Part shown: one piece after another, positions 7,635-17,691 of the stretch | Layout: every line of letters begins with the position of its first letter | Position numbering within the stretch: the stretch's first letter is position 1 | From: Pseudomonadota bacterium | Lineage (GTDB): Bacteria > Pseudomonadota > Gammaproteobacteria > Xanthomonadales > Xanthomonadaceae | Length of the DNA stretch: 31,539 nucleotides | Direction of reading: 5' to 3' | Assembly: GCA_023461075.1 (NCBI GenBank) | Contig: JAEWNY010000116.1 | Location: forward strand, 1 to 31,539 | Made by a program: the position numbers and the translations under genes | The notes under the pieces: generated by a model | Told to the model about the DNA's origin: nothing | Database searches by the model: none | What the model saw: only the letters and a program-made list of their open reading frames with translations

Positions 7635-8839
7635 CGCAATGCTCCCGTTTCCTGCAGCAAGGTCGGCTGCGCCATGTCATCGGCCATCGGCAGGCGCAGT
7701 TGGACCGCGAATCCATGTCCCGGTGCAGTATCCACCGCCACGCTGCCGCGATATTGCTGGAGGCGCTCGGCCAGCCCGCGCAGGCCATTGCCGGGCGCCA
7801 GGCCGTCCGCACCGCGGCCGTCGTCCCGGGCATCGACCAGCAGCATGCCGGCATCGCGCCACAGGTGGATGCGCAGCTTCGAAGCCCCCGAATGCCTGAC
7901 CGCATTGGTGATGAGTTCCTGCACCGCGCGCAGCAGCACATGCGCGCGCTCGGGATCGGAGATCACCAGGTCGTCCGGTACCTGCATTTCGATGGCCATG
8001 TTGGGCACGTTTTCGGCCAGCGGCTTGAGCGCCGTGGCCACGTGCAGGGCCGAGGCCTCCTCGCGCATCTGGCTGACCGCCTCGCGCACGTCGGTCAGCA
8101 GCAGCTTGGCCAGGGTGTGGGCCTGGCGTACATGGCCGGCGGCCTTGCCTTCGGTGAGGTGGCCGGCCACCTCCAGATTGAGGCTGAGCGCGGTCAGATG
8201 ATGGCCCAGCAAATCATGCAATTCGCGCGAGATCCGGGTGCGCTCGTTGACTCGCACGCTTTCGGCCAGCAGGGCGCGGGTGGCGCGCAGTTCGGCGTTC
8301 AGCCGGCGCTGCTCCTCGCGCGCCTCGGATTGCTGGCGGGTGACCAGGCCGGTGATGAAGGCGAAAGCGCAGAAACCGACGTAGATCATCGACTGCAGGA
8401 TGGCCGAGGGCCAGTCGAAGCCTTGGAAAACCACCAGGATGGGCGCGATCGCCGCCTGGCTGATCGCCAAGAGCGCGATGGCCCAGGGCAACGGCAGCGT
8501 CCACGGCAAGGCCGTTGCCGCCACCACCATCAGGATGCCGCCCAGGCCACTGCCGCTGAAATGGCTGACCGCGACCGAACAGGCCAGCAGCAGCAGCATC
8601 AGGATGTAGTCGGCGGGCCCGCGCCGGCCACCATGGCCCATGCGCAGGGTCAGCACGAAATAAAGCACGCCGAAGCCAAGGTAGGCCAGCCAGCCCCAAG
8701 GGCCGATCGAGGGCACCGCTGATTCCGGCCCGGCCGCGTTCAGCACGAAAGTCGTGTAAAGCAAGGGCGCACCGACCATCGCCCAGGTGAACAGGCCGGC
8801 GAAACGGAGCAATCGGGTATGGGAGATGCTGTGCAGCAT
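7631..8839 (-). CDS. Multi-pass sensor histidine kinase (HisKA_3, NarL-type partner)
   Basis: This is a 402-residue kinase. About six hydrophobic segments span residues 16-166, then comes a coiled stretch rich in Glu and Arg. The dimerisation and phosphoacceptor segment is RISRELHDLLGHHLTALSL with His208. The ATPase domain has ELITNAVRHSGAS (N-box) and DDGRGADG with GNGLRGLAERL (G-boxes). There is no large periplasmic loop, so the signal is probably sensed inside or near the membrane, as in DesK-like kinases. It is the first gene of the pair and is divergent from the GNAT-min genes, with 120 bp between the starts. Confidence 0.92.
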   Translation of the reverse strand: MLHSISHTRLLRFAGLFTWAMVGAPLLYTTFVLNAAGPESAVPSIGPWGWLAYLGFGVLYFVLTLRMGHGGRRGPADYILMLLLLACSVAVSHFSGSGLGGILMVVAATALPWTLPLPWAIALLAISQAAIAPILVVFQGFDWPSAILQSMIYVGFCAFAFITGLVTRQQSEAREEQRRLNAELRATRALLAESVRVNERTRISRELHDLLGHHLTALSLNLEVAGHLTEGKAAGHVRQAHTLAKLLLTDVREAVSQMREEASALHVATALKPLAENVPNMAIEMQVPDDLVISDPERAHVLLRAVQELITNAVRHSGASKLRIHLWRDAGMLLVDARDDGRGADGLAPGNGLRGLAERLQQYRGSVAVDTAPGHGFAVQLRLPMADDMAQPTLLQETGALR

Positions 8840-8959
8840 GCGACATCTTAGTCATCGCGATACGGGAACCGCTCGGTCCGGAAGTCATGATCCATTGACC
8901 CGGCCATGCGATAATCCCGCCATGGCCGCGCAGCCGGCTTCGCCCTACCGGAGACAGGA

Positions 8960-9556
8960 ATGTCGATTGTCGTCCGCGACGTGCTGGAGCACGAGCTGGA
9001 TTCCATCCTAGCCCTCAACAATGCCGCCGGCGCCGGCATCCTGCCCCTCGATGCGGCACGCATGCGTCGCTTCTTCGACGGCGCCGAATACTTCCGGGTC
9101 GCCGAGCACGATGGCAACATCGCCGGCGTGTTGATGGCCTTCGGTGACGATGCCGCACACGACAGCGGCAACTTCCACTGGTTCCGCCAGCGCTATCAGG
9201 ATTTCCTCTACATCGACCGCATCGCCGTGGCCAGCCGGCGACGCGGTGGTGGCGTCGGTCGCGCCCTGTATGCCGATGTGCAGACCTATGCCGAGGCGCG
9301 CTATCCGGAACTGGCCTGCGAGGTCTTCCTGCAGGACGGCAGCGATCCGGCCCTGCTCTTCCACGGCAGCTTCGGCTTTCATGAGGTCGGCCAGAACGTG
9401 CAGGCCGATGGCACCCGCGCCTGCATGCTGATGAAGTCGCTGTGCAGTTTCGAATGGATCCGGCAAACCTATGGCGATGCCTTGCCGGACGTGCCGTGGT
9501 TGCCCCGTGCGCGCCTGTCCGCCACCGAGCATCGTCCGACCGGAACCTGCGCGTGA
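8960..9556 (+). CDS. GNAT-family N-acetyltransferase
   Basis: This is a 198-residue protein with the GNAT core: YIDRIAVASRRRGGGVGRALY contains the R/Q-x-x-G-x-G/A acetyl-CoA loop, and the later LLFHGSFGFHEVG is the usual C-terminal motif. The substrate is unknown. Its stop overlaps the GTG start of minC by three bases, so it is probably co-expressed with minC. A short extra tail of about 35 residues follows the GNAT fold. A GATAAT sequence at 8910-8915 in the divergent intergenic region could be a -10 element, but no good -35 is visible at the right distance. Confidence 0.88.
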   Translation: MSIVVRDVLEHELDSILALNNAAGAGILPLDAARMRRFFDGAEYFRVAEHDGNIAGVLMAFGDDAAHDSGNFHWFRQRYQDFLYIDRIAVASRRRGGGVGRALYADVQTYAEARYPELACEVFLQDGSDPALLFHGSFGFHEVGQNVQADGTRACMLMKSLCSFEWIRQTYGDALPDVPWLPRARLSATEHRPTGTCA

Positions 9557-10332
9557 GTTCGATCCCCAATTACGAGACCGCCGGTGAACTGAAGATCGGC
9601 CAGGTCGGCATCGCCAATCTCAAGATCCGCAAGCTCGACATCCCGGCATTGGCCGAGGAAATGCGCCAGCGCGTCACCCGGGCGCCGAAGATGTTCGAGC
9701 GCGCGCCGGTGATCGTCGATTTCGGCGGACTGGCGCAGCTGCCCGACGCGGCCCAGGCGCGCGAGCTGATCAATGCCCTGCGCGATGCCGGGGCCCTGCC
9801 GGTGGGCCTGGCCTATGGCAGCAGCGAAAACGATGCACTTGCAGTCGAGCTTGGCCTGCCCTTGCTCGCCAAGTTCCGCGCGCAGTACGAACGCGGCGAC
9901 GGCGCAGGGTTGGCAGAACCGAGCCCCGCATCCAAACCCGCAGCGGCGCCCAAGGACCCTGCGCCCGCGTCGGTAGGGCAGCGCCAGTTGGGCAGCGACG
10001 TCGACCCGGGCCTGATGCAGGCCACATCGGTGCGTTCGGGCCAGCAGCTCTACGCGGAGCAACGCGACCTGACCGTGGTCGGGTCCGTCGGTGCCGGCGC
10101 CGAGGTGATCGCCGACGGCTCGATCCATATCTATGGCGCGCTGCGTGGCCGCGCCTTGGCCGGGGCGCAGGGCATGGAGAAGGCTCGCATCTTCTGCCGC
10201 GAGTTCCATGCCGAGCTGGTCGCGATCGCCGGCCACTACAAGGTGCTGGACGAAATTCCGCGCGAGTTCCATGGCAAGGCCGTGCAGATCCGGCTGGAAG
10301 GCGAGCAACTGCATTTCACCGCGCTCGACTGA
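9553..10332 (+). CDS. minC: Septum site-determining protein MinC
   Basis: This is a 259-residue FtsZ-assembly inhibitor of the Min system. The N-terminal domain (about 1-105) contains FERAPVIVDFGGLAQLPDA and acts on FtsZ. A Pro/Ala/Lys-rich linker (about 120-145) follows, then the beta-helical C-terminal domain, recognisable by VRSGQQLYAEQRDLTVVGSV, AEVIADGSIHIYGALRGRA and AGAQGMEKARIFC. The C-terminal domain dimerises and binds MinD. GTG 9553, inside the stop of the GNAT gene, is chosen because an upstream extension in this frame would be antisense-like and lacks homology to MinC. It is followed by a 145-bp gap and then minD. Confidence 0.93.
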   Translation: MSSIPNYETAGELKIGQVGIANLKIRKLDIPALAEEMRQRVTRAPKMFERAPVIVDFGGLAQLPDAAQARELINALRDAGALPVGLAYGSSENDALAVELGLPLLAKFRAQYERGDGAGLAEPSPASKPAAAPKDPAPASVGQRQLGSDVDPGLMQATSVRSGQQLYAEQRDLTVVGSVGAGAEVIADGSIHIYGALRGRALAGAQGMEKARIFCREFHAELVAIAGHYKVLDEIPREFHGKAVQIRLEGEQLHFTALD

Positions 10333-10423
10333 TCTGGCGGCAACCCCGTATTCAGTATCTTTCTCGGGCCCCTTTGCGGCGCGGACTCCGGTAGGATGGC
10401 GCATCGGTCCGTCGCGTCATCGA

Positions 10424-10439
10424 CCACAACCCCTTGTGG
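10424..10439. repeat. Short inverted repeat in the minC-minD gap
   Basis: CCACAA and TTGTGG flank a CCCC loop, forming a 6-bp hairpin about 40 bases before the minD start. There is no T-run, so it is not a terminator. The rest of the 145-bp gap (10333-10477) holds a possible -10, TAGGAT at 10392-10397, without a convincing -35. Separate transcription of minDE is possible. Confidence 0.3.
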
Positions 10440-10477
10440 CTGTCGGCGCCGGAAACACAACCTGCAGGAGACAACCC

Positions 10478-11287
10478 TTGGCCGAGATCATCGTCGTCAC
10501 ATCCGGAAAAGGCGGCGTGGGCAAGACCACGACCAGCGCCAGCATTGCCACCGGGCTCGCCCGCCGCGGCAAGAAGGTCGCGGTGATCGACTTCGACGTC
10601 GGGCTGCGCAACCTTGACCTGATCATGGGCTGCGAGCGCCGCGTGGTGTACGACTTCGTCAATGTGGTCAATGGCGAGGCCACGCTCAAGCAGGCGCTGA
10701 TCAAGGACAAGCGCTTCGACAACCTGCACGTGCTGGCGGCCTCGCAAACCCGCGACAAGGACGCACTCAGCAAGGAAGGCGTGGAGAAGGTGCTGAAGGA
10801 ACTCGATGCCGAGGGCTTCGACTACATCGTCGCCGACTCCCCGGCCGGCATCGAAAAGGGCGCGTTCCTCGCCATGTACTTCGCCGACAAGGCGGTGGTG
10901 GTGGTCAACCCGGAAGTGTCCTCGGTGCGCGACTCCGACCGCATCCTTGGCCTCTTGGCATCCAAGACCAAGAAAGCGGAGGAAGGTGGCCGCGTACAGG
11001 AATACCTGCTGCTGACCCGCTACAGCCCGGCGCGCGTGGAGCGCGGCGAGATGCTCTCGGTGACCGACGTGGAGGAAGTGCTCGGCCTGAAGGCGATCGG
11101 CGTGATCCCCGAATCGACCGACGTACTCAATGCGTCGAACAAGGGCGAGCCGGTGATCCTAGAAGCCAACTCGGATGCTGCATCCGCCTATGAAGACGCC
11201 GTGGCACGACTGATGGGCGAGGAGCGCGCGATGCGCTTCACCCAGGCCGAGAAGAAAGGCTTCTTCAGCAAGATCTTCGGGGGTTGA
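10478..11287 (+). CDS. minD: Septum site-determining ATPase MinD
   Basis: This is a 269-residue ParA/MinD-type ATPase. Residues 2-18 contain the deviant Walker A motif GKGGVGKTT with the signature Lys11 and Lys16. DFDVGLRNLDLIMGCERRVV and DSPAGIEKGA are classic MinD segments. The C-terminal amphipathic membrane-targeting helix ends KKGFFSKIFGG. MinD-ATP binds the inner membrane, recruits MinC and oscillates under MinE. The start is TTG 10478, preceded by GGAG with a 7-base spacer; it yields the expected N-terminus AEIIVVTSGKGG, and no ATG gives a normal MinD. The minE gene begins within the stop codon. Confidence 0.96.
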   Translation: MAEIIVVTSGKGGVGKTTTSASIATGLARRGKKVAVIDFDVGLRNLDLIMGCERRVVYDFVNVVNGEATLKQALIKDKRFDNLHVLAASQTRDKDALSKEGVEKVLKELDAEGFDYIVADSPAGIEKGAFLAMYFADKAVVVVNPEVSSVRDSDRILGLLASKTKKAEEGGRVQEYLLLTRYSPARVERGEMLSVTDVEEVLGLKAIGVIPESTDVLNASNKGEPVILEANSDAASAYEDAVARLMGEERAMRFTQAEKKGFFSKIFGG

Positions 11288-11553
11288 TGGTGGGTATTTT
11301 CGATTTCCTGAAGCCGAAGCAGCAATCCGCCAACACCGCCAAGAATCGCCTGCAGGTCATCATCGCCGAGCAGCGCAGCGAGGCCGGTGCGCCCGACTAC
11401 ATCCCGCGCATGCGCCAGGAGATTCTCGAGGTGATCCGCAAGTACGTGCACGTGCCGGAGGAAGCGATCAAGGTGTCGAAGGAGAAGCACGGCGAGTACG
11501 ACGTGCTCGACATCTCGATCGAACTGCCGGACCGCGCAGTCGGCGACGAGTGA
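11287..11553 (+). CDS. minE: Cell division topological specificity factor MinE
   Basis: This is an 88-residue protein from ATG 11287, or 87 from the adjacent GTG 11290, which would give the more usual MGIFDFL start. The N-terminal amphipathic FDFL segment and the NRLQVIIAEQRS anti-MinCD helix are followed by a topological-specificity domain with YIPRMRQEILEVIRKYV and YDVLDISIELP. MinE stimulates MinD ATPase activity and confines MinCD to the poles. Overlap with the minD stop indicates coupled translation. Confidence 0.95.
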   Translation: MVGIFDFLKPKQQSANTAKNRLQVIIAEQRSEAGAPDYIPRMRQEILEVIRKYVHVPEEAIKVSKEKHGEYDVLDISIELPDRAVGDE

Positions 11554-11583
11554 ACGCAGCGCCGGCGCGATGCCGGCATCGCC

Positions 11584-12081
11584 ATGCGCGCGGATGACGT
11601 GACCCGGATGTCGGCGCTGGGCGTCGATGGTTTCGATGCCGCGCGCGTCCTGCTCGAACGCTACGGATTGACCCTGCATCGCGTCGCGGCCGGCATCGAC
11701 ATCCCCGGCAGCTATTGGGGCGAAACCGAGGCCGGCATCATCGGCGCCGAGGTTCATGCGCGCGACGACACGCCGGTGCATTCGCTGCTGCATGAGGCCG
11801 GCCACCTGATCGTGTTGCCGGCCGAGCGTCGCGCCAGCGTGCACACCGACGCCACCGATTCGATCGACGAGGAAAACGCGGTGCTGGTGCTGCAGTCGTT
11901 GCTGGCGGAGCAGTTGCCCGGCTATTCGCGCGACCAGCTGTTCGCCGACATGGATGCCTGGGGCTACACCTTCCGCCTCGGCAGCGCGCGCGCCTATATC
12001 GATGAAGATGCCGAAGACGCGTGGGCATGGCTCATCGAACGCGGGCTGGTGGATGACGAACGCCGGTTGCGGATGGAGTGA
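11584..12081 (+). CDS. HExxH protein, ImmA/IrrE-like zincin candidate
   Basis: This is a 165-residue protein of no named family that I can recall. Residues 66-77 read HSLLHEAGHLIV, a metallopeptidase HExxH motif with His70, Glu71 and His74. About 22 residues on, SIDEENAVLVLQSLLAE offers Glu96/Glu97 as a third ligand, a spacing and pattern reminiscent of ImmA/IrrE-type gluzincins. The rest is acidic and ends in a short helix-rich tail. It begins 30 bases after minE and could be in the min transcript. No good ribosome site is visible; ATG 11608 is an alternative start. Whether it has peptidase activity is inference. Confidence 0.7.
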   Translation: MRADDVTRMSALGVDGFDAARVLLERYGLTLHRVAAGIDIPGSYWGETEAGIIGAEVHARDDTPVHSLLHEAGHLIVLPAERRASVHTDATDSIDEENAVLVLQSLLAEQLPGYSRDQLFADMDAWGYTFRLGSARAYIDEDAEDAWAWLIERGLVDDERRLRME

Positions 12082-12126
12082 CGCCAGCGCGTCGTGGCAT
12101 CGGCTGTCGCGGCGATGGCGCATCGC

Positions 12127-12147
12127 GAAAACGCCGGGCAGGCCCGG
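12127..12147 (-). terminator. Probable terminator of the DMT transporter gene
   Basis: CCGGG and CCCGG (12134-12138 and 12143-12147) form a short GC-rich hairpin just after the minus-strand stop at 12150. On the minus strand it is followed by CGTTTTC, a modest U-tract. It lies between two convergent genes, which fits a terminator. The stem is short, so confidence is moderate. Confidence 0.4.
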
Positions 12148-12149
12148 TG

Positions 12150-13040
12150 CTACGGCAGCAACATCCGCATCCTTCGCCAAGCGCCGGTGACGTACTCTTC
12201 GCGCACCACTGTGAACAGGCCGGCACAGAGGATGATGCCGATGCCGGTCCAGGTCAGCGCATCGACCCGATCCTTGAACAGCAGCGCCCCCAGCATCACC
12301 GCCCAAAGCATCTGGCTGTATTGCGTGGGCGCGACATGGTTGACCGGCGTCGCCAGCGTTGCATACAGCAGCAGCACGGTGCCGAGCGCGGACAGCAGCC
12401 CATACCCCGCCACCTGGCCCCATTGCACGGCGGTCGGCATCGACATATCCGGCCACATGAAGAGGCCGGCGATCACCAGATTGCCGATGAGGTTGGTGCC
12501 GTAGAGGGTCAGCCGGTGCTCGCGGTTGCCGGCCAGCCGGACCAGGATCACCCCGACCGCGCCGGCCAGCCCGCACACCACCGCGCCGAGATGACCGGCA
12601 TGCAAGTCGCGGAAGCCCGGCCGCAGCACCACCAGCACGCCGGCGAATCCGATGATCACTGCACTCCAGCGCCGCCAGCCGACCTGCTCGCGCAGCACCA
12701 GCACCGACAGCAGGGTGACGAAGATGGGCATCAGGAAGATCAGCGCGAAGCCTTCGGCCATCGGCAAATGGGTGAAGGCCACCAGTGCGCCGAAACTGTT
12801 GACTGCCCCCGAGGCGATGCGCGCCAGCCAGATCTTCGGCAACTTCGGCTGCAACAGGTAGCGCCAGCGCTCGCCCGGCTGGCGCACGAACGGCAGCGCC
12901 AGCAGGCCCAGCGCCGAGCCGATGAACATCAACTGGAACATCGGCAATTCGCCTTCCAGCAGCTTGATGAAGGCATCGCTGAAGGAGAACGCGGCATACG
13001 CCGCCAGGCCCAGCAACACGCCGCGACGCACATCCGACAT
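12150..13040 (-). CDS. DMT-superfamily (EamA) transporter
   Basis: This is a 296-residue inner-membrane protein with ten predicted helices in two EamA repeats of about 140 residues each. Telling segments are LLGLAAYAAFSFSDAFIKLLEG at the start, FTHLPMAEGFALIFLMPIFV closing the first repeat, and APTQYSQMLWAVMLGALLFKD in the second. EamA proteins export small metabolites such as amino acids or S-adenosylmethionine-type compounds; no substrate can be read from the sequence. It is divergent from the M2 peptidase gene and convergent with the HExxH gene. Confidence 0.88.
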   Translation of the reverse strand: MSDVRRGVLLGLAAYAAFSFSDAFIKLLEGELPMFQLMFIGSALGLLALPFVRQPGERWRYLLQPKLPKIWLARIASGAVNSFGALVAFTHLPMAEGFALIFLMPIFVTLLSVLVLREQVGWRRWSAVIIGFAGVLVVLRPGFRDLHAGHLGAVVCGLAGAVGVILVRLAGNREHRLTLYGTNLIGNLVIAGLFMWPDMSMPTAVQWGQVAGYGLLSALGTVLLLYATLATPVNHVAPTQYSQMLWAVMLGALLFKDRVDALTWTGIGIILCAGLFTVVREEYVTGAWRRMRMLLP

Positions 13041-13123
13041 GGGCGCATCCGAACTTCCCGATGGCCCGGCAGTCTAGCCGAGCGTGGGTGCGCCGCCGCG
13101 TGCAAGGTCGACCCGCCGCGGCC

Positions 13124-13129
13124 TACACT
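13124..13129 (+). promoter_or_regulatory. Possible -10 element of the M2 peptidase gene
   Basis: TACACT lies 26 bases before the ATG at 13156, in the divergent 115-bp region shared with the DMT gene. The -35 region 17 bases upstream (TGCAAG) is poor, so the call is tentative. Confidence 0.3.
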
Positions 13130-13155
13130 TGCCGTTTCCCCGCATCGGTAACGCC

Positions 13156-15072
<1,917 letters not shown>

Positions 15073-15092
15073 AGTCGGCGTTACGATCCATG

Positions 15093-15119
15093 AAAAAGCC
15101 GGCCAAGCCCGGCTTTTTT
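15093..15119 (+). terminator. Rho-independent terminator after the M2 peptidase gene
   Basis: The stem AAAAAGCCGG/CCGGCTTTTT with a 6-base loop is followed by a T-run, 20 bases past the stop. The symmetric A/T flanks allow it to work in both directions, serving also the convergent phosphoethanolamine transferase gene. Confidence 0.9.
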
Positions 15120-15171
15120 CATGGACTTCGCCGCGATGACAGCGTCCCCGGGCGCCTGCGGCTTTCGGCGC

Positions 15172-16854
15172 TCACCGCGCGCATTGCCCGAAGAGATCCA
15201 GCGAAGGCTCGCGTTCCGGCGTCGAGACCTGCATCAGGCCAAGCACTGAGTGGAACAGGTTGTCGTGGCTGGTGGGGCGCTTCGCCAGTTGGCCCAGACA
15301 AGCGCGATCCAGGCCGCGCGAGCGCATGAAACCATCCGACATCCACATCACCATCGGCACCTTGGTTTGGGTTGACGGCGCGATGGCATACGGCACGCCG
15401 TGCAGGAACAAGCCATCTTCGCCGAGCGACTCGCCATGATCCGATACGTAGATCAGCGCCGTATCGCGGGAAGTCACGCCTGACAGCAGGCGTATGGCCT
15501 GCGCCACGAAGTCGTCGGTGTGCAGCACCGAGTTGTCATAGGTGTTGACGATTTCCTCGCGGCTGCACTTGGCGAGATCCTCGGTCTCACATACGGGCCG
15601 GAACTGCTCCAGACGCTTCGGATATCGCTTGTGGTAGGCCGGACCATGGCTGCCCATCTGGTGCAGCACGACGACCATGTCGCCGGGCTGCTGCTCGACC
15701 CTCTGCATCAGGTTGTGCAGCATCGCCTGATCCATGCAGCCCTCGGAGCCGCAGACCCCCGGCAGCTGCGCCTCGGCAAAGGATTCCACCTTCGAGGCAT
15801 CGCAAACGCCCTTGCATCCACTCTGGTTGTCGCGCCACAGGGTGTGGATGCCCGCATGCTCCAGCACATGCAGCAGGCCTTCGCTGCGGCTGATCCGGCC
15901 GGCATCGTAATCCCTGCGCCCGATGCTGGAGAACATGCACGGCAGCGAGACCTCGGTGGACGAGCCACATGCCGTCACATTGGCAAAATTGACCAGCCCG
16001 TCAGCCCGCGCGAGTTGCGGCGTGGTCTGCCGCGCGTAGCCGTTGAGTCCCCAGTTTTGCGCACGCACGGTTTCGCCGACCACCAGCACCAGAAGTCGGG
16101 GTTTGGCCGATACCGGCTTGCCGACCACTTTTGCGCCGGTGCCGAGCGGGGCCTTCGGTCCATCGGCGCGTTGTCTCTTGAGCACGGTGACCAGCGAGAC
16201 CAGGCAGTTGCCCGGCGTGACGAGATAGCGGACTTCGCGATGGTTGCGCATCAGCGAGGCGAGCGGCTGGTAGACTGACCCGATCGCCAGCACCGCCGCC
16301 AGCAGCGTCGCCGCGATCGCGGACAGGCGCAACAAGCAGGCCCGCTTCAACGTGCGCGGCTGAAGCTGCACCCGCCACAGCGCCAATGCGGGCAACACCC
16401 CGAAGACCAAGATCCAGGGCAGCGCAGCCAACGACAACAATTCCCCCGCCTCCTTGCGGTCGGTGTGGAGGATGTTACGGATCATGTCCGCGTCCAGGTA
16501 CACTCGGTACTGCCACATGTAGTACGAAGCGCATGCGCTCACGACGAACAGCAGCGCCAGCAGCGGACGCGCGGTCCAGCGGGTGACGACGAGAAGCAGC
16601 AGCAAGCCGTTGAGCGCAAGGATGGCGACGAACAGCGCCAGCGCAAACCCGATGCCCGCGGCGCCGTCGAACGCGCCAGTGCTTGCCACCGCGCGGAAGA
16701 AGGTCGCATTGGCGGACACGGTGAGATACAGCGCGGCCAGCAGCGCCAGCGTCTCTTGCCCAAGGTGCCACGGCCCCGTCCAGCAACGAGGTCCTTCATT
16801 CGCCCGTGATACGGCGCGGGCCGCGGAAATGCCTGGGGCGACGTGGCCACTCAT
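15172..16854 (-). CDS. eptA: Lipid A phosphoethanolamine transferase, EptA/MCR-like
   Basis: This is a 560-residue inner-membrane enzyme that transfers phosphoethanolamine, normally to lipid A, lowering the negative charge of the outer membrane. About five hydrophobic segments occupy residues 35-200; the periplasmic sulfatase-fold domain follows. Active-site elements are all present: Glu261 (VVGETVRAQNWGLNGY), nucleophile Thr300 (ACGSSTEVSLPCMFS), His398 and His403 (LHQMGSHGPAY), Asp472/His473 (SDHGESLGEDG) and His485 (LHGVPYAIAP). Paired cysteines resemble those forming disulfides in this family. ATG 16854 overlaps the PAP2 stop by four bases. The symbol is by family; lipid A as the substrate is inferred. 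Clinical MCR enzymes belong to the same superfamily, but this copy looks chromosomal and native. Confidence 0.9.
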   Translation of the reverse strand: MSGHVAPGISAARAVSRANEGPRCWTGPWHLGQETLALLAALYLTVSANATFFRAVASTGAFDGAAGIGFALALFVAILALNGLLLLLVVTRWTARPLLALLFVVSACASYYMWQYRVYLDADMIRNILHTDRKEAGELLSLAALPWILVFGVLPALALWRVQLQPRTLKRACLLRLSAIAATLLAAVLAIGSVYQPLASLMRNHREVRYLVTPGNCLVSLVTVLKRQRADGPKAPLGTGAKVVGKPVSAKPRLLVLVVGETVRAQNWGLNGYARQTTPQLARADGLVNFANVTACGSSTEVSLPCMFSSIGRRDYDAGRISRSEGLLHVLEHAGIHTLWRDNQSGCKGVCDASKVESFAEAQLPGVCGSEGCMDQAMLHNLMQRVEQQPGDMVVVLHQMGSHGPAYHKRYPKRLEQFRPVCETEDLAKCSREEIVNTYDNSVLHTDDFVAQAIRLLSGVTSRDTALIYVSDHGESLGEDGLFLHGVPYAIAPSTQTKVPMVMWMSDGFMRSRGLDRACLGQLAKRPTSHDNLFHSVLGLMQVSTPEREPSLDLFGQCAR

Positions 16855-17627
16855 GGCCTCGCACCCGCTTCGAGGTGCGCCGGCATGGTCGCTTCCGCCG
16901 GCCAGAACAAGCGGAAAATCACCAGGGAAACGGTCCAGCAAATCGCCAGCGACCAGAGATCATGCGAGAGGAAATGCGCGCCCCGCAGCTGCTGGCCGAT
17001 CCCGAACAGCAGTCCCAGCCCGAGTCCGATGAAAAGACCCATCATGCGCAGCCGCGGCCTGACCACGGCCAGGAAAAAATAGAGCGCCAGCCAGCAGTAA
17101 CCTGCGCTGGCATGGGCCGCGGGAAAGCAGACGCCGCGCCCGAGCCCGAGCGGCTTGACATCCAGCAGGCCCACGAAAGGACGCTCGCCACCGTAGCGGA
17201 CCAGATCCCAGGGGCAATCCATGTTGGACCAGCTCTTGATCCACGCCACCAGCATCGTCGACAACAACGCGGCCAGCACCAGATATCCGAGCGGCCTGCG
17301 CCAATGCCCAATGCGGCCGCCTCGAAGCGACCCGAGCCAGGCGGTGAACGCAACCAACCACGCGACCAGGCTCAGAGTATGGCCACCGCGATGGAGCAGT
17401 CGCTCCGTGGCGAAGGCGTCCTTCAACGCCCAGGCATGGCCTTCGTTGGCGAAGATGAAGTCGGCAAGGCGTTGGTCGATCCCGAAGAACTGGATCACGA
17501 CCAAGGCGAGCGCGAACGCCGCCGCCGGCAACCATGCATGCATCAGCAGAAACCGGGGGCTGGCCCAGGTGGCGGGTGGGGAGAACAATGAGCGCGCATC
17601 GGCGTGCGCAGTGACAGGAGGGGACAA
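16851..17627 (-). CDS. PAP2-family membrane phosphatase
   Basis: This is a membrane phosphatase of up to 258 residues with about six hydrophobic helices. The three PAP2 motifs are visible: a K-to-RP stretch within KSWSNMDCPWDLVRYGGERP, the central CFPAAHASAGYC, and GAHFLSHDLW with the catalytic His and Asp. Family members remove phosphate from lipid A, undecaprenyl diphosphate or phosphatidylglycerol phosphate. Next to eptA, a lipid A or undecaprenyl role is likely. The start is uncertain: TTG 17627 opens the frame without a clear ribosome site, and ATG 17543 just before the first helix is an alternative. It is the first gene of the PAP2-eptA operon and divergent from the regulator gene. Confidence 0.88.
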   Translation of the reverse strand: MSPPVTAHADARSLFSPPATWASPRFLLMHAWLPAAAFALALVVIQFFGIDQRLADFIFANEGHAWALKDAFATERLLHRGGHTLSLVAWLVAFTAWLGSLRGGRIGHWRRPLGYLVLAALLSTMLVAWIKSWSNMDCPWDLVRYGGERPFVGLLDVKPLGLGRGVCFPAAHASAGYCWLALYFFLAVVRPRLRMMGLFIGLGLGLLFGIGQQLRGAHFLSHDLWSLAICWTVSLVIFRLFWPAEATMPAHLEAGARP

Positions 17628-17655
17628 GGCATCAGCGACCGGGTTCGAATGAAAT

Positions 17656-17668
17656 GATGATCGTCATC
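17656..17668. repeat. Small palindrome GATGA-TCG-TCATC in the divergent promoter region
   Basis: Five-base arms with a 3-base spacer lie between the PAP2 and response-regulator genes, just before the 11-bp direct repeat. It may be part of a regulatory site or chance. Confidence 0.25.
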
Positions 17669-17671
17669 GCC

Positions 17672-17691
17672 CGGTCGGAAAACGGTCGGAA
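17672..17691. promoter_or_regulatory. Tandem OmpR-type regulator box between PAP2-eptA and the regulator gene
   Basis: CGGTCGGAA occurs twice, at 17672-17680 and 17683-17691, identical over nine bases and phased by exactly 11 bp. OmpR/PhoB-family regulators bind as head-to-tail dimers to direct repeats with this phasing. The site lies between the divergent PAP2-eptA and regulator-kinase operons, so it could control both. This is sequence observation plus family knowledge; the binding protein is inferred to be the adjacent regulator. Confidence 0.5.

Noticed and set aside
8895..8915. TTGACC followed by GATAAT upstream of the GNAT gene as a promoter pair
   Set aside because: The hexamers are only nine bases apart, too close for a sigma-70 promoter; only the -10-like element is worth mention.
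11188..12576. 462-codon minus-strand frame spanning minD, minE and the HExxH gene
   Set aside because: It is opposite to minE and part of the DMT gene in another frame; no recognisable protein family.
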